Below, piece after piece: positions 16,591-25,923 of a stretch of DNA of 64,000 bases. Within the stretch, counting starts at the first letter, position 1, and every line of letters begins with the position of its first letter. The position numbers and the translations under genes are program-made. The stretch comes from Methylococcales bacterium. Its GTDB lineage: Bacteria > Pseudomonadota > Gammaproteobacteria > Methylococcales > Methylomonadaceae. The stretch lies in contig JAQTUW010000002.1 in the NCBI GenBank assembly GCA_028707085.1, positions 1 to 64,000 of the forward strand, in the 5' to 3' direction. Under the pieces are notes generated by a model. The model ran no database searches. It was not told the origin of the DNA and worked only from the letters and a program-made list of their open reading frames with translations.

Positions 16591-17688
16591 ATGACACCTA
16601 CCCCTCTTCCTATCCATGATTACGCCCTGCTGAACGAAGCCGAATGCGACGCGCGGATTCAGGCGGCCAAAGCCAGACTGGGCAAACGCTGCATTGTTCT
16701 GGGCCATCACTATCAGCGCGACGAGGTATTCAAACATGCCGATATTTACGGCGACTCCTTGAAACTGTCCCGCGAAGCGGCGCAATCCGCAGCCGAATAT
16801 ATCGTGTTTTGCGGCGTGCATTTTATGGCCGAGGTGGCGGATATTTTGTCGCGCCCCGAACAGATCGCCATTCTACCGGATCTGGCCGCCGGCTGTTCGA
16901 TGGCCGACATGGCCAACAAGATCAAGGTACAGCAATGCTGGAATGAACTGGCGAAAATAATCGATGTGGAAAACCAGGTCACGCCTGTGACCTATATCAA
17001 TTCCGCCGCCGACCTGAAAGCCTTTTGCGGTCAGCATCAGGGCATAGTCTGCACGTCGTCCAATGCGGAAATAATTCTCAACTGGAGCTTCGCCAGACGC
17101 GAAAAAGTGCTATTTTTCCCGGATCAGCATTTAGGCCGCAACACCGGTTACCGGATGGGCATCCCGCTGAAAAAAATGGTGACCTGGGATTTCGACAAAC
17201 CGCAGGGTGGACTGAGCGAACAGCAAATCCGCGAGGCCGAAATCATTCTGTGGAAAGGCTATTGCTCGGTACATCAGGCGTTTCAGCCCGAACAAATCGA
17301 CGCCTTTCTGGCCAGATATCCGGAAACCCAAGTCATTTCCCATCCCGAAGCCTGTTTCGAAGTCTGCCGGAAATCGGACTTTATCGGCTCGACCGAAATG
17401 ATACTCAAAATCGTGCGGGAAGCCGAGGCCAATACCCGCTGGCTGGTGGCGACCGAACTGAATCTGGTCAACCGGCTGCATCAGGAATGCAAAGCGCAGG
17501 GCAAAAATATCCATTTCATGGCGCCGACCCTAAGCATGTGCTCCACCATGTTCCGCACTGACCCACAGCATCTGGCCTGGGTACTGGAGAATCTGGCCTT
17601 GGGCCATGTGGTCAATCAGGTCTCGGTGCCGCCCGAGCAGGCCGCTCTGGCCAGAAAAGCGCTGGACAATATGCTGCTGGCGTCCTGA
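16591..17688 (+). CDS. nadA: quinolinate synthase
   Basis: 365 residues from ATG 16591; an in-frame ATG at 16549 would add 14 residues derived from the intergenic hairpin region and is unlikely. Condenses iminoaspartate with dihydroxyacetone phosphate to quinolinate in NAD synthesis, using a [4Fe-4S] cluster. Conserved blocks: IVLGHHYQRDEVF, GDSLKLSREA, DLAAGCSMADM, FPDQHLGRNT, SHPEACFEVC and LSMCSTMFRTDP, which include the candidate cluster cysteines. nadB and nadC are not in the window. Convergent with ylqF. Confidence 0.96.
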   Translation: MTPTPLPIHDYALLNEAECDARIQAAKARLGKRCIVLGHHYQRDEVFKHADIYGDSLKLSREAAQSAAEYIVFCGVHFMAEVADILSRPEQIAILPDLAAGCSMADMANKIKVQQCWNELAKIIDVENQVTPVTYINSAADLKAFCGQHQGIVCTSSNAEIILNWSFARREKVLFFPDQHLGRNTGYRMGIPLKKMVTWDFDKPQGGLSEQQIREAEIILWKGYCSVHQAFQPEQIDAFLARYPETQVISHPEACFEVCRKSDFIGSTEMILKIVREAEANTRWLVATELNLVNRLHQECKAQGKNIHFMAPTLSMCSTMFRTDPQHLAWVLENLALGHVVNQVSVPPEQAALARKALDNMLLAS

Positions 17689-17703
17689 TTCGCGGACAGC
17701 CTC

Positions 17704-18606
17704 CTAACGTCTTCTGGCGACTTTTTTGGCGGCTTTCGCTTCGCGTATCGCCGCCAACTCCACCATTTCCACGTCTATCATTTCCGGCGTTTCCAGACTG
17801 ATACGACCTATGACGCCGGCCCGCAATTCCGTCAGAACCAGTTTGGCGGCTTTATCCATATCGATTTGCCGTCCCGCTCTTAAACAGCCGCGTTTTTTTC
17901 CGATTGCCTGCAGCAGAGGCAGCGCTTCCTCCGGCAGATCATCCAGTTGGTAACGCTGCTGTATCAGCATTGGATAGGCATGCCGCAAATATTCGACAGC
18001 AAACAGGGCGATATCCTCATGCTGAAAAGCCGTATCCTTGATGGCGCCAGTCGCCGCCAGGCGATAGCCGCTGTTCCGGTTTTCCACATTCGGCCATAGC
18101 ACCCCAGGGGTATCCGACAATACGATATTATTTTTCAGATTGATGCGCTGCTGGTGTTTGGTCACGGCCGGTTCATTGCCGGTCTTGGCCAGGGTGCGTC
18201 CGGCAAGAATGTTGATGATGGTCGATTTGCCGACATTGGGGATACCCATGATCATGGTGCGAATGACTTTGCCGGCTTCGGTCTTTTCCGGCAGCATCCT
18301 GCTGCATAAGTCTGTGATCAGCCGGATTTTATCCGGCTGGGAGGTGGTAACCGCCAAAGTTTTGACAGCTTGCTCCAGTTCCAGTTGCTGCTGCCATTGC
18401 CGGGTGATTTCCGGGTCGGCCAGATCGGTTTTACTCAACACCCTGATGGTTGGTTTATCGCCGCGCAATTCGGCCAGCATCGGATTCTGACTACTGTAAG
18501 GAATTCTGGCGTCCAGAATCTCAATCAGCAAATCAATATCCGGCAAAGCCTGCCGAATCTCTTTGCTGGCCTTGTGCATATGGCCAGGGTACCACTGGAT
18601 CAGCAT
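17704..18606 (-). CDS. ylqF: ribosome biogenesis GTPase YlqF/RbgA
   Basis: 300 residues. Circularly permuted GTPase: the G4 motif SKTDLAD (near residue 60) comes before G1 GIPNVGKSTI (near residue 122) and G3 SDTPGVLWP (near 165). N-terminus IQWYPGHMHKA is the family signature. It assists maturation of the large ribosomal subunit. A basic tail (KAAKKVARRR) probably contacts RNA. Its stop lies 15 bases past the nadA stop on the opposite strand, with the repeat CGGACAGCCTCCT in between. Confidence 0.94.
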   Translation of the reverse strand: MLIQWYPGHMHKASKEIRQALPDIDLLIEILDARIPYSSQNPMLAELRGDKPTIRVLSKTDLADPEITRQWQQQLELEQAVKTLAVTTSQPDKIRLITDLCSRMLPEKTEAGKVIRTMIMGIPNVGKSTIINILAGRTLAKTGNEPAVTKHQQRINLKNNIVLSDTPGVLWPNVENRNSGYRLAATGAIKDTAFQHEDIALFAVEYLRHAYPMLIQQRYQLDDLPEEALPLLQAIGKKRGCLRAGRQIDMDKAAKLVLTELRAGVIGRISLETPEMIDVEMVELAAIREAKAAKKVARRR

Positions 18607-18664
18607 TTGCGAGACGATACCCTAAGGCAAAAAAGCGCACGCCAATCCAGTTCGCCGCAGAAAA

Positions 18665-21067
18665 TCAAAGCAGATGATCCTGGAGTTTTTTCAAGGTCTC
18701 TTTGGCGATATCCATACCGTCGAACGAACCTTTGCCATTCACGACTTTTTGCAGATGCTCTATGGCGTTGGCGGAATCATTGAGTTTGGCGTAAGTCATG
18801 CCCAGATGATAGTGGGTAAGCAGGGCGCGCGGCTCAATCTCCAGCACTTTCGACAAAATGTCCCTGGCCTTGCTGTAATTACCCTGTTTATATGCAATCC
18901 AGCCGACAGTGTCCATCAGCGCCGGATTATTGGACTTCAGCAACGGCTCAGCCAATTTATCCGCCCGCTCCAGATCCCCCGGCGATTGCGGATATTCAGC
19001 CAGATAACTGGCCAGATTATTGACCACCACTACGGATTCCGGATGCAGTTTGTAGGATTCCTCGAACAGGGCCAGCACTTTCCGATGCTCGCCGGCGGCA
19101 CGGTATATCCGCGCCAGATCCACGACCAATTCCAGAGAGCCTTTGGTTTTTTCTATGCCTTTTGTCAACACGGCAATGGCTGCGTCCTTATTTTTTTGCG
19201 CCAGGTCGATAACCGCCAGGCTTCTATAGGGCGCAAACCAATCGGGTTTCAATTCCTCCGTCTTGAGAAACGCCGCCTTCGCCTCGCTGAATTTTTGCTG
19301 CACCAGATACACGCCGCCCATCAGATTATAGGCGACCACATGATTGGGCATCTGCTTGACGATGTGCTGCAATTTTTCCAGCGCCTTCTCGGGCTGTTTT
19401 AATTCCATATAGCATTTGATCAGTTCATTCAGCGGCTCGATAGCGTCCGGCTTTTTTTGCAAAGCCTGCTGGAAGGCTTCGGCGGCAGGTTCGTATTTTT
19501 TTGCCGCCTGATAGCCAAGTCCTGACATATACCAGCCTACTGCGTCCTTGCTATAAAGCTGCTGAATCTGTTTCGCAACATCCTGGGCTTTATCCCATTG
19601 TTTTTCGGCCAGCGCAATTTTAAACATGGCTTCCTGACCCTTTAAACTGTCTGGATAGTTTTTCAGCAGATTTTCTATCTGCTGTTTGGCCTGATCTTTT
19701 TGGCCGACTTTCATATACAAACCGGCGAGATCCAGCCATGCAGCCTCATCCTTCGGCGCCGCGGCAACCACTTTCTCCAGATTCTCCTTGGCCAGAGTGT
19801 CTTCATTATTCATCATGTGCGCGGCGGCCAGCATTTTCAGAACCGCAATATTATTGGGCTGGTCAACCAGCACCGAGCGAAAATCGGCAATCGCTTCAGG
19901 GGCTTTATGATCCATCAATGCGAACTCGCCGCGCAGGGACAGACCATCATTATCGCGCGGATTGGCTTCCAGCACTTCCTTGACCAGCGCCTTGGCTTCA
20001 TCCATGCGCCGGGTCAGCACATAAATCGCCGCCAGTTTGTCCCGCGCCCGGATGCCGGCAGGGCCAAGCTTATCCTGCTCCACAACCTCCTTCAAAGTTT
20101 GTTCCGCGCCCGCCGCATCCTTTTTGGACATCTGCAAATTGGCAAGCTTGAATTTCAGATCGTAAGCTTGCGGATTTTTCTCCACCATGGGCAATAATTC
20201 GGCAATCGCCATGTCCGGACTCCGCTTCTCCACCAGAAAATCAATCAGATTGGTTTTGGCGGTTTCGTTATCCGGCAGTTTTTGCACGGCTTCGCGCAAG
20301 GTGGCTTCAGCTTTATCGACCTGATTGGTCGCCACCTGAAACAAAGCCAGACTTTTATAATGCTGAACATCATCGGGATCCACCTTGATGATGGTGGCCA
20401 GGGTTGCTTCCGCTTCGGGCAACATGTGCTTGCGCACATAAAAACCGCCCAGCATGGAAAGCAACTGGGTATTTTCAGGATGTTTGTCAATGGCGGCTTT
20501 CAACAGCTCAATAGCCTGATCCAGCTTGTTCAGTTTGGCGTAGATGCTGCCCTGCATCAAAATGGCCTGTATATCGTCAGGGTTGATTTGCAGCGCCTTC
20601 TCGATCGTGACGATGGCCGAATCGTTATCATTCTTGGAAGACTGCACACCCGCTTTCAACACCAGCGCCTCGACATTGTCGGGCTGTTTTTCCAACGCCT
20701 CATCGACCATTTTTTCCGCCTGATCGACGTGGTGGCTCATCAGCATGATCTGTCCGACTCGAATCCGCGCCATCACATTTGCCGGATCCTGATTCACCAC
20801 CAGACTGTATTCTCTGAATGCGGCCTCCAGTTTGCCCTGTTTGCTGAGCACCTCGCCAATCAGAAAATGATTTTCCCAGTCTTTAGGATCAATCTGCTGT
20901 ACGTTTCTAAACGCCAGACTGGCTTTATCGTAATCGCCCGCCTGCAGATACTGCCTGCCTTCTTCCTTGTACTTGGCCTTACGCTCTTCGGGGCCATTAC
21001 AAGCCGTCATGCCGATCGTTAATATAGCAATGCCCAGATTTCTCAAAATAATTTGTTTAGTCTTCAT
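18665..21067 (-). CDS. large TPR-repeat lipoprotein (PrsT-like)
   Basis: 800 residues. A signal peptide with a lipobox-like end (IGMTAC, Cys about residue 23) predicts an outer- or inner-membrane lipoprotein, followed by about 20 tetratricopeptide units across the rest (for example YDKASLAFRNVQQIDPKD, WEN onwards; LDQAIELLKAAIDKHPEN). Length and build resemble the PEP-CTERM system TPR lipoprotein PrsT, and three PEP-CTERM proteins are encoded elsewhere in the window, but the exosortase genes usually beside prsT are absent, so it could be a generic TPR scaffold. It is on the minus strand upstream of ylqF (58-bp gap) and likely has its own promoter in 21068-21499. Confidence 0.8.
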   Translation of the reverse strand: MKTKQIILRNLGIAILTIGMTACNGPEERKAKYKEEGRQYLQAGDYDKASLAFRNVQQIDPKDWENHFLIGEVLSKQGKLEAAFREYSLVVNQDPANVMARIRVGQIMLMSHHVDQAEKMVDEALEKQPDNVEALVLKAGVQSSKNDNDSAIVTIEKALQINPDDIQAILMQGSIYAKLNKLDQAIELLKAAIDKHPENTQLLSMLGGFYVRKHMLPEAEATLATIIKVDPDDVQHYKSLALFQVATNQVDKAEATLREAVQKLPDNETAKTNLIDFLVEKRSPDMAIAELLPMVEKNPQAYDLKFKLANLQMSKKDAAGAEQTLKEVVEQDKLGPAGIRARDKLAAIYVLTRRMDEAKALVKEVLEANPRDNDGLSLRGEFALMDHKAPEAIADFRSVLVDQPNNIAVLKMLAAAHMMNNEDTLAKENLEKVVAAAPKDEAAWLDLAGLYMKVGQKDQAKQQIENLLKNYPDSLKGQEAMFKIALAEKQWDKAQDVAKQIQQLYSKDAVGWYMSGLGYQAAKKYEPAAEAFQQALQKKPDAIEPLNELIKCYMELKQPEKALEKLQHIVKQMPNHVVAYNLMGGVYLVQQKFSEAKAAFLKTEELKPDWFAPYRSLAVIDLAQKNKDAAIAVLTKGIEKTKGSLELVVDLARIYRAAGEHRKVLALFEESYKLHPESVVVVNNLASYLAEYPQSPGDLERADKLAEPLLKSNNPALMDTVGWIAYKQGNYSKARDILSKVLEIEPRALLTHYHLGMTYAKLNDSANAIEHLQKVVNGKGSFDGMDIAKETLKKLQDHLL

Positions 21068-21499
21068 ATCTATCTCAGTACTGCCTGCGTTGGGTTAATT
21101 TACCGGTTGGGGTTTTATCTTTTTTGCTGCATCATACGAGTTGCTTCCGAATACCCCGCCTATCGGCCGGAACAGCCTGCGGCCATTACCAAACCGATGC
21201 TCAGCCACCAGCTTAATCGAACATATTCAGAAATCTTTTGCCATAACAACGACCAGCCTGACTGGCGTAAAAATCATGTCTATAGGGGGAATCCTAGGGC
21301 AAAGCCTTGCCGGGGTATTATACAACTTTCAAAAAAAGCCTATTCATCACCCTTTCTTTTAAGCTAAAAACACCCCCAAGCAGTTTATTTTACAATAGAC
21401 GCCGATTATGCAGGTAATTTAAAACATCGGCTTGCAACCGGCCATCCGGCATTTCCACTGCAAAACCAGGCCGGCGGAACGCATTTCCCGGACAGCCCA
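21068..21499. other. intergenic region, no gene seen
   Basis: 432 bp between two minus-strand genes (TPR lipoprotein and EAL protein). Open frames here are short, lack ribosome sites and show no family similarity. The part next to the TPR gene is likely its promoter and leader. No clear terminator hairpin with T-run for the EAL gene was found. Confidence 0.5.
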
Positions 21500-22672
21500 T
21501 CAGTTATCCCCGACAATGATGTCGGTCAGTAAAATACGTTCTGCGTCCAGTCTTAACGCAAATGTCTTGCAAAGCAGACCGGTATCAAAATCGTGGTATC
21601 GCTCGGAGGTCACAATGCGTCCGCAATCGCCCAAGCTTTCCAGCGCGACCAACTGGAAGAAGTAAGGCCGCCACGACCAGTTGAAACCGATTTTTCTGGG
21701 ATCAGTAAACCACTGATTTTCATTGAAATTAAAGTTTGGAGAAATCTGCCTTCCCGCATTGTCGCATAAATAGAAGCGTACGATATTGCTTTGGCTAAAG
21801 TTCCATTTTGCTAGTTCGTTAAGATTGAAATCCGTTTGCAGCACATCCTTGAGCCTGTAGATTAGCGCCTTGGTAATATTGATGGCGCAGATGTTTTTTT
21901 GCACCTTGCTGACGGTGTTTTTAAAGAATTTGTTTCTTAAGGAACTAATATGCTGCTCGTACAGGGTCGGAGCCTTGAATTCAGCTTCCGCCGCAGAAAA
22001 CAGATAACCCTGCATGAATTGCGCGCCGCAGCTAAGCCCGAATAAAAACTCGGCATCGCTTTCCACGCCTTCGCATATAATCTGGCAGCCGGTACGCTTC
22101 CCCAACCGGGTCAGCATGTGTACGATGTCGCCGGCTATGCCGCCCTTGCTGGCCTTTTTAAACAATTGCATATCGATCTTGATAATGTCTGGATGTATGG
22201 CCATGACTCTTTCAAGCTGTGAGGAACCGGAACCGAAATCATCCAGCGCCACACGCAAGCCCTGTTTCCGGTAGCGCTTGACAATCTCGCGCAATTTGCC
22301 CGGATTGGCGTGGTCGTCGGTAATTTCGACAATCACCCGCTGCCGGTCAATATTGAGTTCATCCAGCATTCTCAAGGTTGGCAGCGCATTCAATTGCCGC
22401 AAGTTATCAATCCATGCCGCAGAAATATTGATCGCCAGATAGCAGCTGTCCTTGAGCTCTGAAAATTTTTGCAAGGCCTGCCACCGCACCTGCCTATCCA
22501 GCTCGGTACGCTGCCTGGCGTCCAGTTTTGGCGATGAAAACAAATGTCCGGCGGAAATGACGCGATTATTGATGTCTAGTTGTCTGGCCTGCGCTTCATA
22601 GCCAACGATTCTGCCGCTGGCGACACTGATTATCGGTTGAAAATAAGGAAATAAATGCAATTTTTCTTCCAT
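21500..22672 (-). CDS. EAL-domain c-di-GMP protein with YkuI-like C-terminal sensor domain
   Basis: About 390 residues from the Met of MEEKLHLFPYFQPI; an upstream start at 22753 would add 27 residues unlike EAL proteins. The EAL domain keeps most catalytic positions: GYEAQAR (EAL motif degenerate at the second and third residues), INISAAW, VEITDD, ALDDFGSG, IIKIDMQLF, CEGVES and MQGYLFS. The rest matches the EAL-associated domain of B. subtilis YkuI (VRFYLCDNAGRQISPN, WSWRPYFFQ, ending in a Cache-like fold). YkuI binds c-di-GMP with little turnover, so this could be a binding receptor or a phosphodiesterase. Divergent from the type I secretion operon with a 200-bp shared spacer, hinting that it may control secretion. 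Confidence 0.88.
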   Translation of the reverse strand: MEEKLHLFPYFQPIISVASGRIVGYEAQARQLDINNRVISAGHLFSSPKLDARQRTELDRQVRWQALQKFSELKDSCYLAINISAAWIDNLRQLNALPTLRMLDELNIDRQRVIVEITDDHANPGKLREIVKRYRKQGLRVALDDFGSGSSQLERVMAIHPDIIKIDMQLFKKASKGGIAGDIVHMLTRLGKRTGCQIICEGVESDAEFLFGLSCGAQFMQGYLFSAAEAEFKAPTLYEQHISSLRNKFFKNTVSKVQKNICAINITKALIYRLKDVLQTDFNLNELAKWNFSQSNIVRFYLCDNAGRQISPNFNFNENQWFTDPRKIGFNWSWRPYFFQLVALESLGDCGRIVTSERYHDFDTGLLCKTFALRLDAERILLTDIIVGDN

Positions 22673-22875
22673 TCGCGTTAAATTCTCATTAGACGGCTTT
22701 ACAAACCAGCATTGAAAGGAAGTATATCCCAATAGTCCCCGGCAAATTCGCATGCCGGCCGATAAATCTAAAAAAAATGTCCGCTTGTTTTATGGTTCTG
22801 GCAAAAATTGTCGATAAACAATAGAATGCATCTTTTAACATGTAATCGAAGGCTGGCTAGAATGGACAGGCCAAA

Positions 22876-24585
22876 ATGAAATCAGCTCAACAGTCCGATC
22901 TTGAGCGTGCTTTAAAACTCTGCAAGGGTGCTTTTCTATATGCTGCGTGGTTCAGCATGGTCATCAATCTGCTGATGCTGGCGCCTTCGATTTACATGCT
23001 GCAGATTTACGACAGAGTGGTAGCTACCGGCAATCAATCGACGCTATTGATGCTGACCCTGATAATTTTTGTGCTCTTCGCCACAATGGGCATTCTGGAG
23101 TGGGTCAGATCACAGATTCTGGTGCGGGTCAGCACCCGTCTCGAAACCTTGCTGAATGAAAGAATTTTTGGCATCGCCTATAAACAGTCCCTCTATTCAG
23201 GCGGTCAGCGCATCACGGGTCAGGCGCTGGACGACCTGACCGGCCTGCGGCAGTTTTTGACCGGTAACGGTCTGTTCGCCTTTTTCGATGCGCCGTGGAT
23301 GCCTTTTTATATCGCCCTGATGTTTATCTTTCATGCCTGGTATGGCTGGTTTTCGGTGTTTACCGCCATTATTCTGGTTCTGATCGCCGTCGCCAATGAA
23401 CAGGCTACCGGCAACATGCTGGCCGAAGCCAATAAAGTGGCCGCCGCCGGCCGCGCCCAAGTCAACAAAAATCTGCGTAACGCGGAAGTAATCGAGGCCA
23501 TGGGCATGCTGCGCAGCGTTCGCGAGCGCTGGATATCGACCAACAATCAGGTTCTGGTTTTACAATCCGTTGTCAGCTCCAGGGCGGGCTTGATCTCGGC
23601 CATCTCCAAAATCGTCCGTCTGACCTCGCAATCGCTGATTCTGGGACTGGGCGCCTATCTGGTCATCGAACGGGAAATCAGCCCGGGCATGATGATAGCC
23701 GGCTCCATTCTGCTAGGCCGGGCGCTGGCCCCGATCGACCTGATGATCGCCACCTGGAAAGGTTTTATCAATGCCAGGGGCCAATATCAGCGCCTTCAGG
23801 AACTTTTGTTAAATATTCCTGCCGAAACGGAGAGAATGCGCCTGCCAGTGCCAACTGGCAGACTGCAACTGGAAAATGTTCACATCGTACCCCCAGGATC
23901 GAAAACCGCAGTGATTAAAGACCTGAGCCTGATAATCGAAAGCGGCGATATTGTCGGGGTGTTAGGCCCCAGCGGCGCAGGCAAATCCACCCTATCCCGG
24001 GCCCTGCTGGGTATCTGGCCCACATCCTCCGGCAAAATTCGTCTGGACGGAGCTGATGTGTTTACCTGGAACCGTGATGACCTTGGGCCGTATATAGGCT
24101 ACCTGCCCCAGGACATCGAGCTGTTTGAAGGCACCATAAGCGAGAACATTGCCCGTTTTGGGGAAATCGAGCCTGAAAAAGTCGTGACTGCCGCCAGAAT
24201 GGCGGGCGTCCATGATCTGATTCTGCGCCTGCCCGACGGTTATGACACGGTCATCGGCGCAACAGGCGGGGTGCTGTCGGGCGGGCAAAGACAGCGGATC
24301 GGTCTGGCCCGAGCCCTCTACGGCAATCCGGCGCTGGTGATACTGGATGAACCCAACTCCAACCTGGACGAACAGGGCGAACAGGCTCTGGCCAACGCCA
24401 TTCAGCATTTAAAACAGAATCGGGTTACCGTAATCGTGGTGACCCATCGCAACAACATCCTTTCCCGAGTAGACAAACTGTTAATTCTTGAAGACGGCAC
24501 ACTGGTGGTTTATGGGCCAAAAGATCAGGTCATCGCCCACTTGCAAGCCAAAGCCCAGCCCCAGACCCGAGCAGCCAGCCTTTAA
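22876..24585 (+). CDS. type I secretion system permease/ATPase (PrtD/HlyB family)
   Basis: 569 residues, the length of PrtD-type exporters without a C39 peptidase or a C39-like domain. Six membrane helices (about residues 20-310), then the nucleotide-binding domain with Walker A LGPSGAGKST (near 363), Q-loop GYLPQDIELFEG, signature LSGGQRQRIGLARAL (near 466) and Walker B LVILDEPNSNLD. It exports a protein with an uncleaved C-terminal signal directly out of the cell, driven by ATP. First gene of the ABC-HlyD-TolC operon; the best cargo candidate is the convergent RTX protein at 27337-29538. Confidence 0.95.
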   Translation: MKSAQQSDLERALKLCKGAFLYAAWFSMVINLLMLAPSIYMLQIYDRVVATGNQSTLLMLTLIIFVLFATMGILEWVRSQILVRVSTRLETLLNERIFGIAYKQSLYSGGQRITGQALDDLTGLRQFLTGNGLFAFFDAPWMPFYIALMFIFHAWYGWFSVFTAIILVLIAVANEQATGNMLAEANKVAAAGRAQVNKNLRNAEVIEAMGMLRSVRERWISTNNQVLVLQSVVSSRAGLISAISKIVRLTSQSLILGLGAYLVIEREISPGMMIAGSILLGRALAPIDLMIATWKGFINARGQYQRLQELLLNIPAETERMRLPVPTGRLQLENVHIVPPGSKTAVIKDLSLIIESGDIVGVLGPSGAGKSTLSRALLGIWPTSSGKIRLDGADVFTWNRDDLGPYIGYLPQDIELFEGTISENIARFGEIEPEKVVTAARMAGVHDLILRLPDGYDTVIGATGGVLSGGQRQRIGLARALYGNPALVILDEPNSNLDEQGEQALANAIQHLKQNRVTVIVVTHRNNILSRVDKLLILEDGTLVVYGPKDQVIAHLQAKAQPQTRAASL

Positions 24586-24588
24586 TCC

Positions 24589-25923
24589 ATGCCAATATCC
24601 AGTTCGTCCAGACAGGAAAAATCTTCCACTTCCATTTCGGCGCCGACCGATGACAAAAGTTTTCGCATCATCGGCCTGCTGGTGTTGCTGGTCACTTTCG
24701 GCATATTCGGCGTCTGGGCCTGCGTGGCGCCCATTGCCGGCGCGGCGGTCGCGCCCGGCTATATAGTGGTCAAATCCCATAAAAAGGCTGTACAGCATCT
24801 GGATGGCGGCATCGTCAGCCGCCTGTATGTCAAGGATGGCGATCTGGTCAGGGAAGGCGATTTGCTGCTGGTGCTTGACGGTTCCGAAAACAAGGCGCTG
24901 CTGGAGATGGCCCGCGGTCAGTACATCAGTCTGGCCGCGCAAGTGGCGCGTCTTGAAGCAGAACGCGACCATCGAAACGCCATTTCATTTCCAGACAGCC
25001 TCGATGACCTGACGGACAGTCGGGTACTCGAAGCCCGGCAAACGGAACAGCAGATTTTTAGAACCCGCAAAAACGCCCATGATGGCGAGATAGCGGTATT
25101 AAAACAGCAGATTGGCCAGTTACAATCCAAAATCGAAGGCTTGAAGGCGCAACGCCATAGCAAACAGGAACTGGCCGCATCCTACGGCGAAGAAGCAAAA
25201 GATCTTGAAGCGCTGCTGGCGGAAGGCTTTGCCGACAAACTGCGGCTCCGGGAAATTCAGCGCAACCATGCCAGCAATCTAGGCGAAATAGCTGCTATCG
25301 GCTCCGAAATCGCCAGTACCGAAATTCATGTCGGCGAAACCCGCCTGCAAATTTTGCAACTGGACAAAAAATTCCAGGAGGATGTGGCCGGCAAGCTGAG
25401 CGAAGCGCAATCGAAATTATTCGAGGTTAACCAGCACCTGTCAGCATCCAGGGACAAAGTCAGCCGGATCGAAATCAAGGCGCCTGTTTCCGGGCGGGTC
25501 ATGGGGCTGGCGATACATACCATAGGCGGCGTGGTTTCGCCAGGCAGCACAATACTGGAAATCGTGCCGCAACAGGAAGATCTGGTGATCGACGCCCAGG
25601 TTTCCACCATGGACATAGACCGGGTTAGCGTGGGCATGATAGCCGAAGTCAGGCTGACGGTATTCAAACAGGCGGTCACACCCATCATTGAAGGCAAAGT
25701 CACCAGCCTGTCGGCCGACCGAATCGTGGACGAAAAGACCGGCAACCAATATTATCAGGCCCGGATCGAACTGACGCCGGAAAGCCTGAAAAAAATGTCG
25801 CATCTGGAACTGGTGCCGGGGATGCCGGTTGAAGTCATGATCAAAACCGGCGAAAGAACTCTGTTTGCCTATCTGAGCAAACCGATCAGCAATGCCTTTG
25901 CCCGCGCCTTTATCGAGGATTGA
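24589..25923 (+). CDS. HlyD/PrtE-family membrane fusion protein of type I secretion
   Basis: 444 residues. A short cytoplasmic N-terminus rich in Ser, one membrane segment (about residues 27-50), the split biotinyl-lipoyl-like domain (GGIVSRLYVKDGDLVREGD and the later IKAPVSGRVMGLAIHTIGGVV), a long coiled-coil (about residues 120-280) and the C-terminal beta domain ending GERTLFAYLSKPISNAFARAF, the standard T1SS adaptor signature. Bridges the ABC exporter and TolC in the periplasm. Begins 3 bases after the ABC gene and overlaps the TolC gene by one base at TGATG. Confidence 0.95.
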   Translation: MPISSSSRQEKSSTSISAPTDDKSFRIIGLLVLLVTFGIFGVWACVAPIAGAAVAPGYIVVKSHKKAVQHLDGGIVSRLYVKDGDLVREGDLLLVLDGSENKALLEMARGQYISLAAQVARLEAERDHRNAISFPDSLDDLTDSRVLEARQTEQQIFRTRKNAHDGEIAVLKQQIGQLQSKIEGLKAQRHSKQELAASYGEEAKDLEALLAEGFADKLRLREIQRNHASNLGEIAAIGSEIASTEIHVGETRLQILQLDKKFQEDVAGKLSEAQSKLFEVNQHLSASRDKVSRIEIKAPVSGRVMGLAIHTIGGVVSPGSTILEIVPQQEDLVIDAQVSTMDIDRVSVGMIAEVRLTVFKQAVTPIIEGKVTSLSADRIVDEKTGNQYYQARIELTPESLKKMSHLELVPGMPVEVMIKTGERTLFAYLSKPISNAFARAFIED

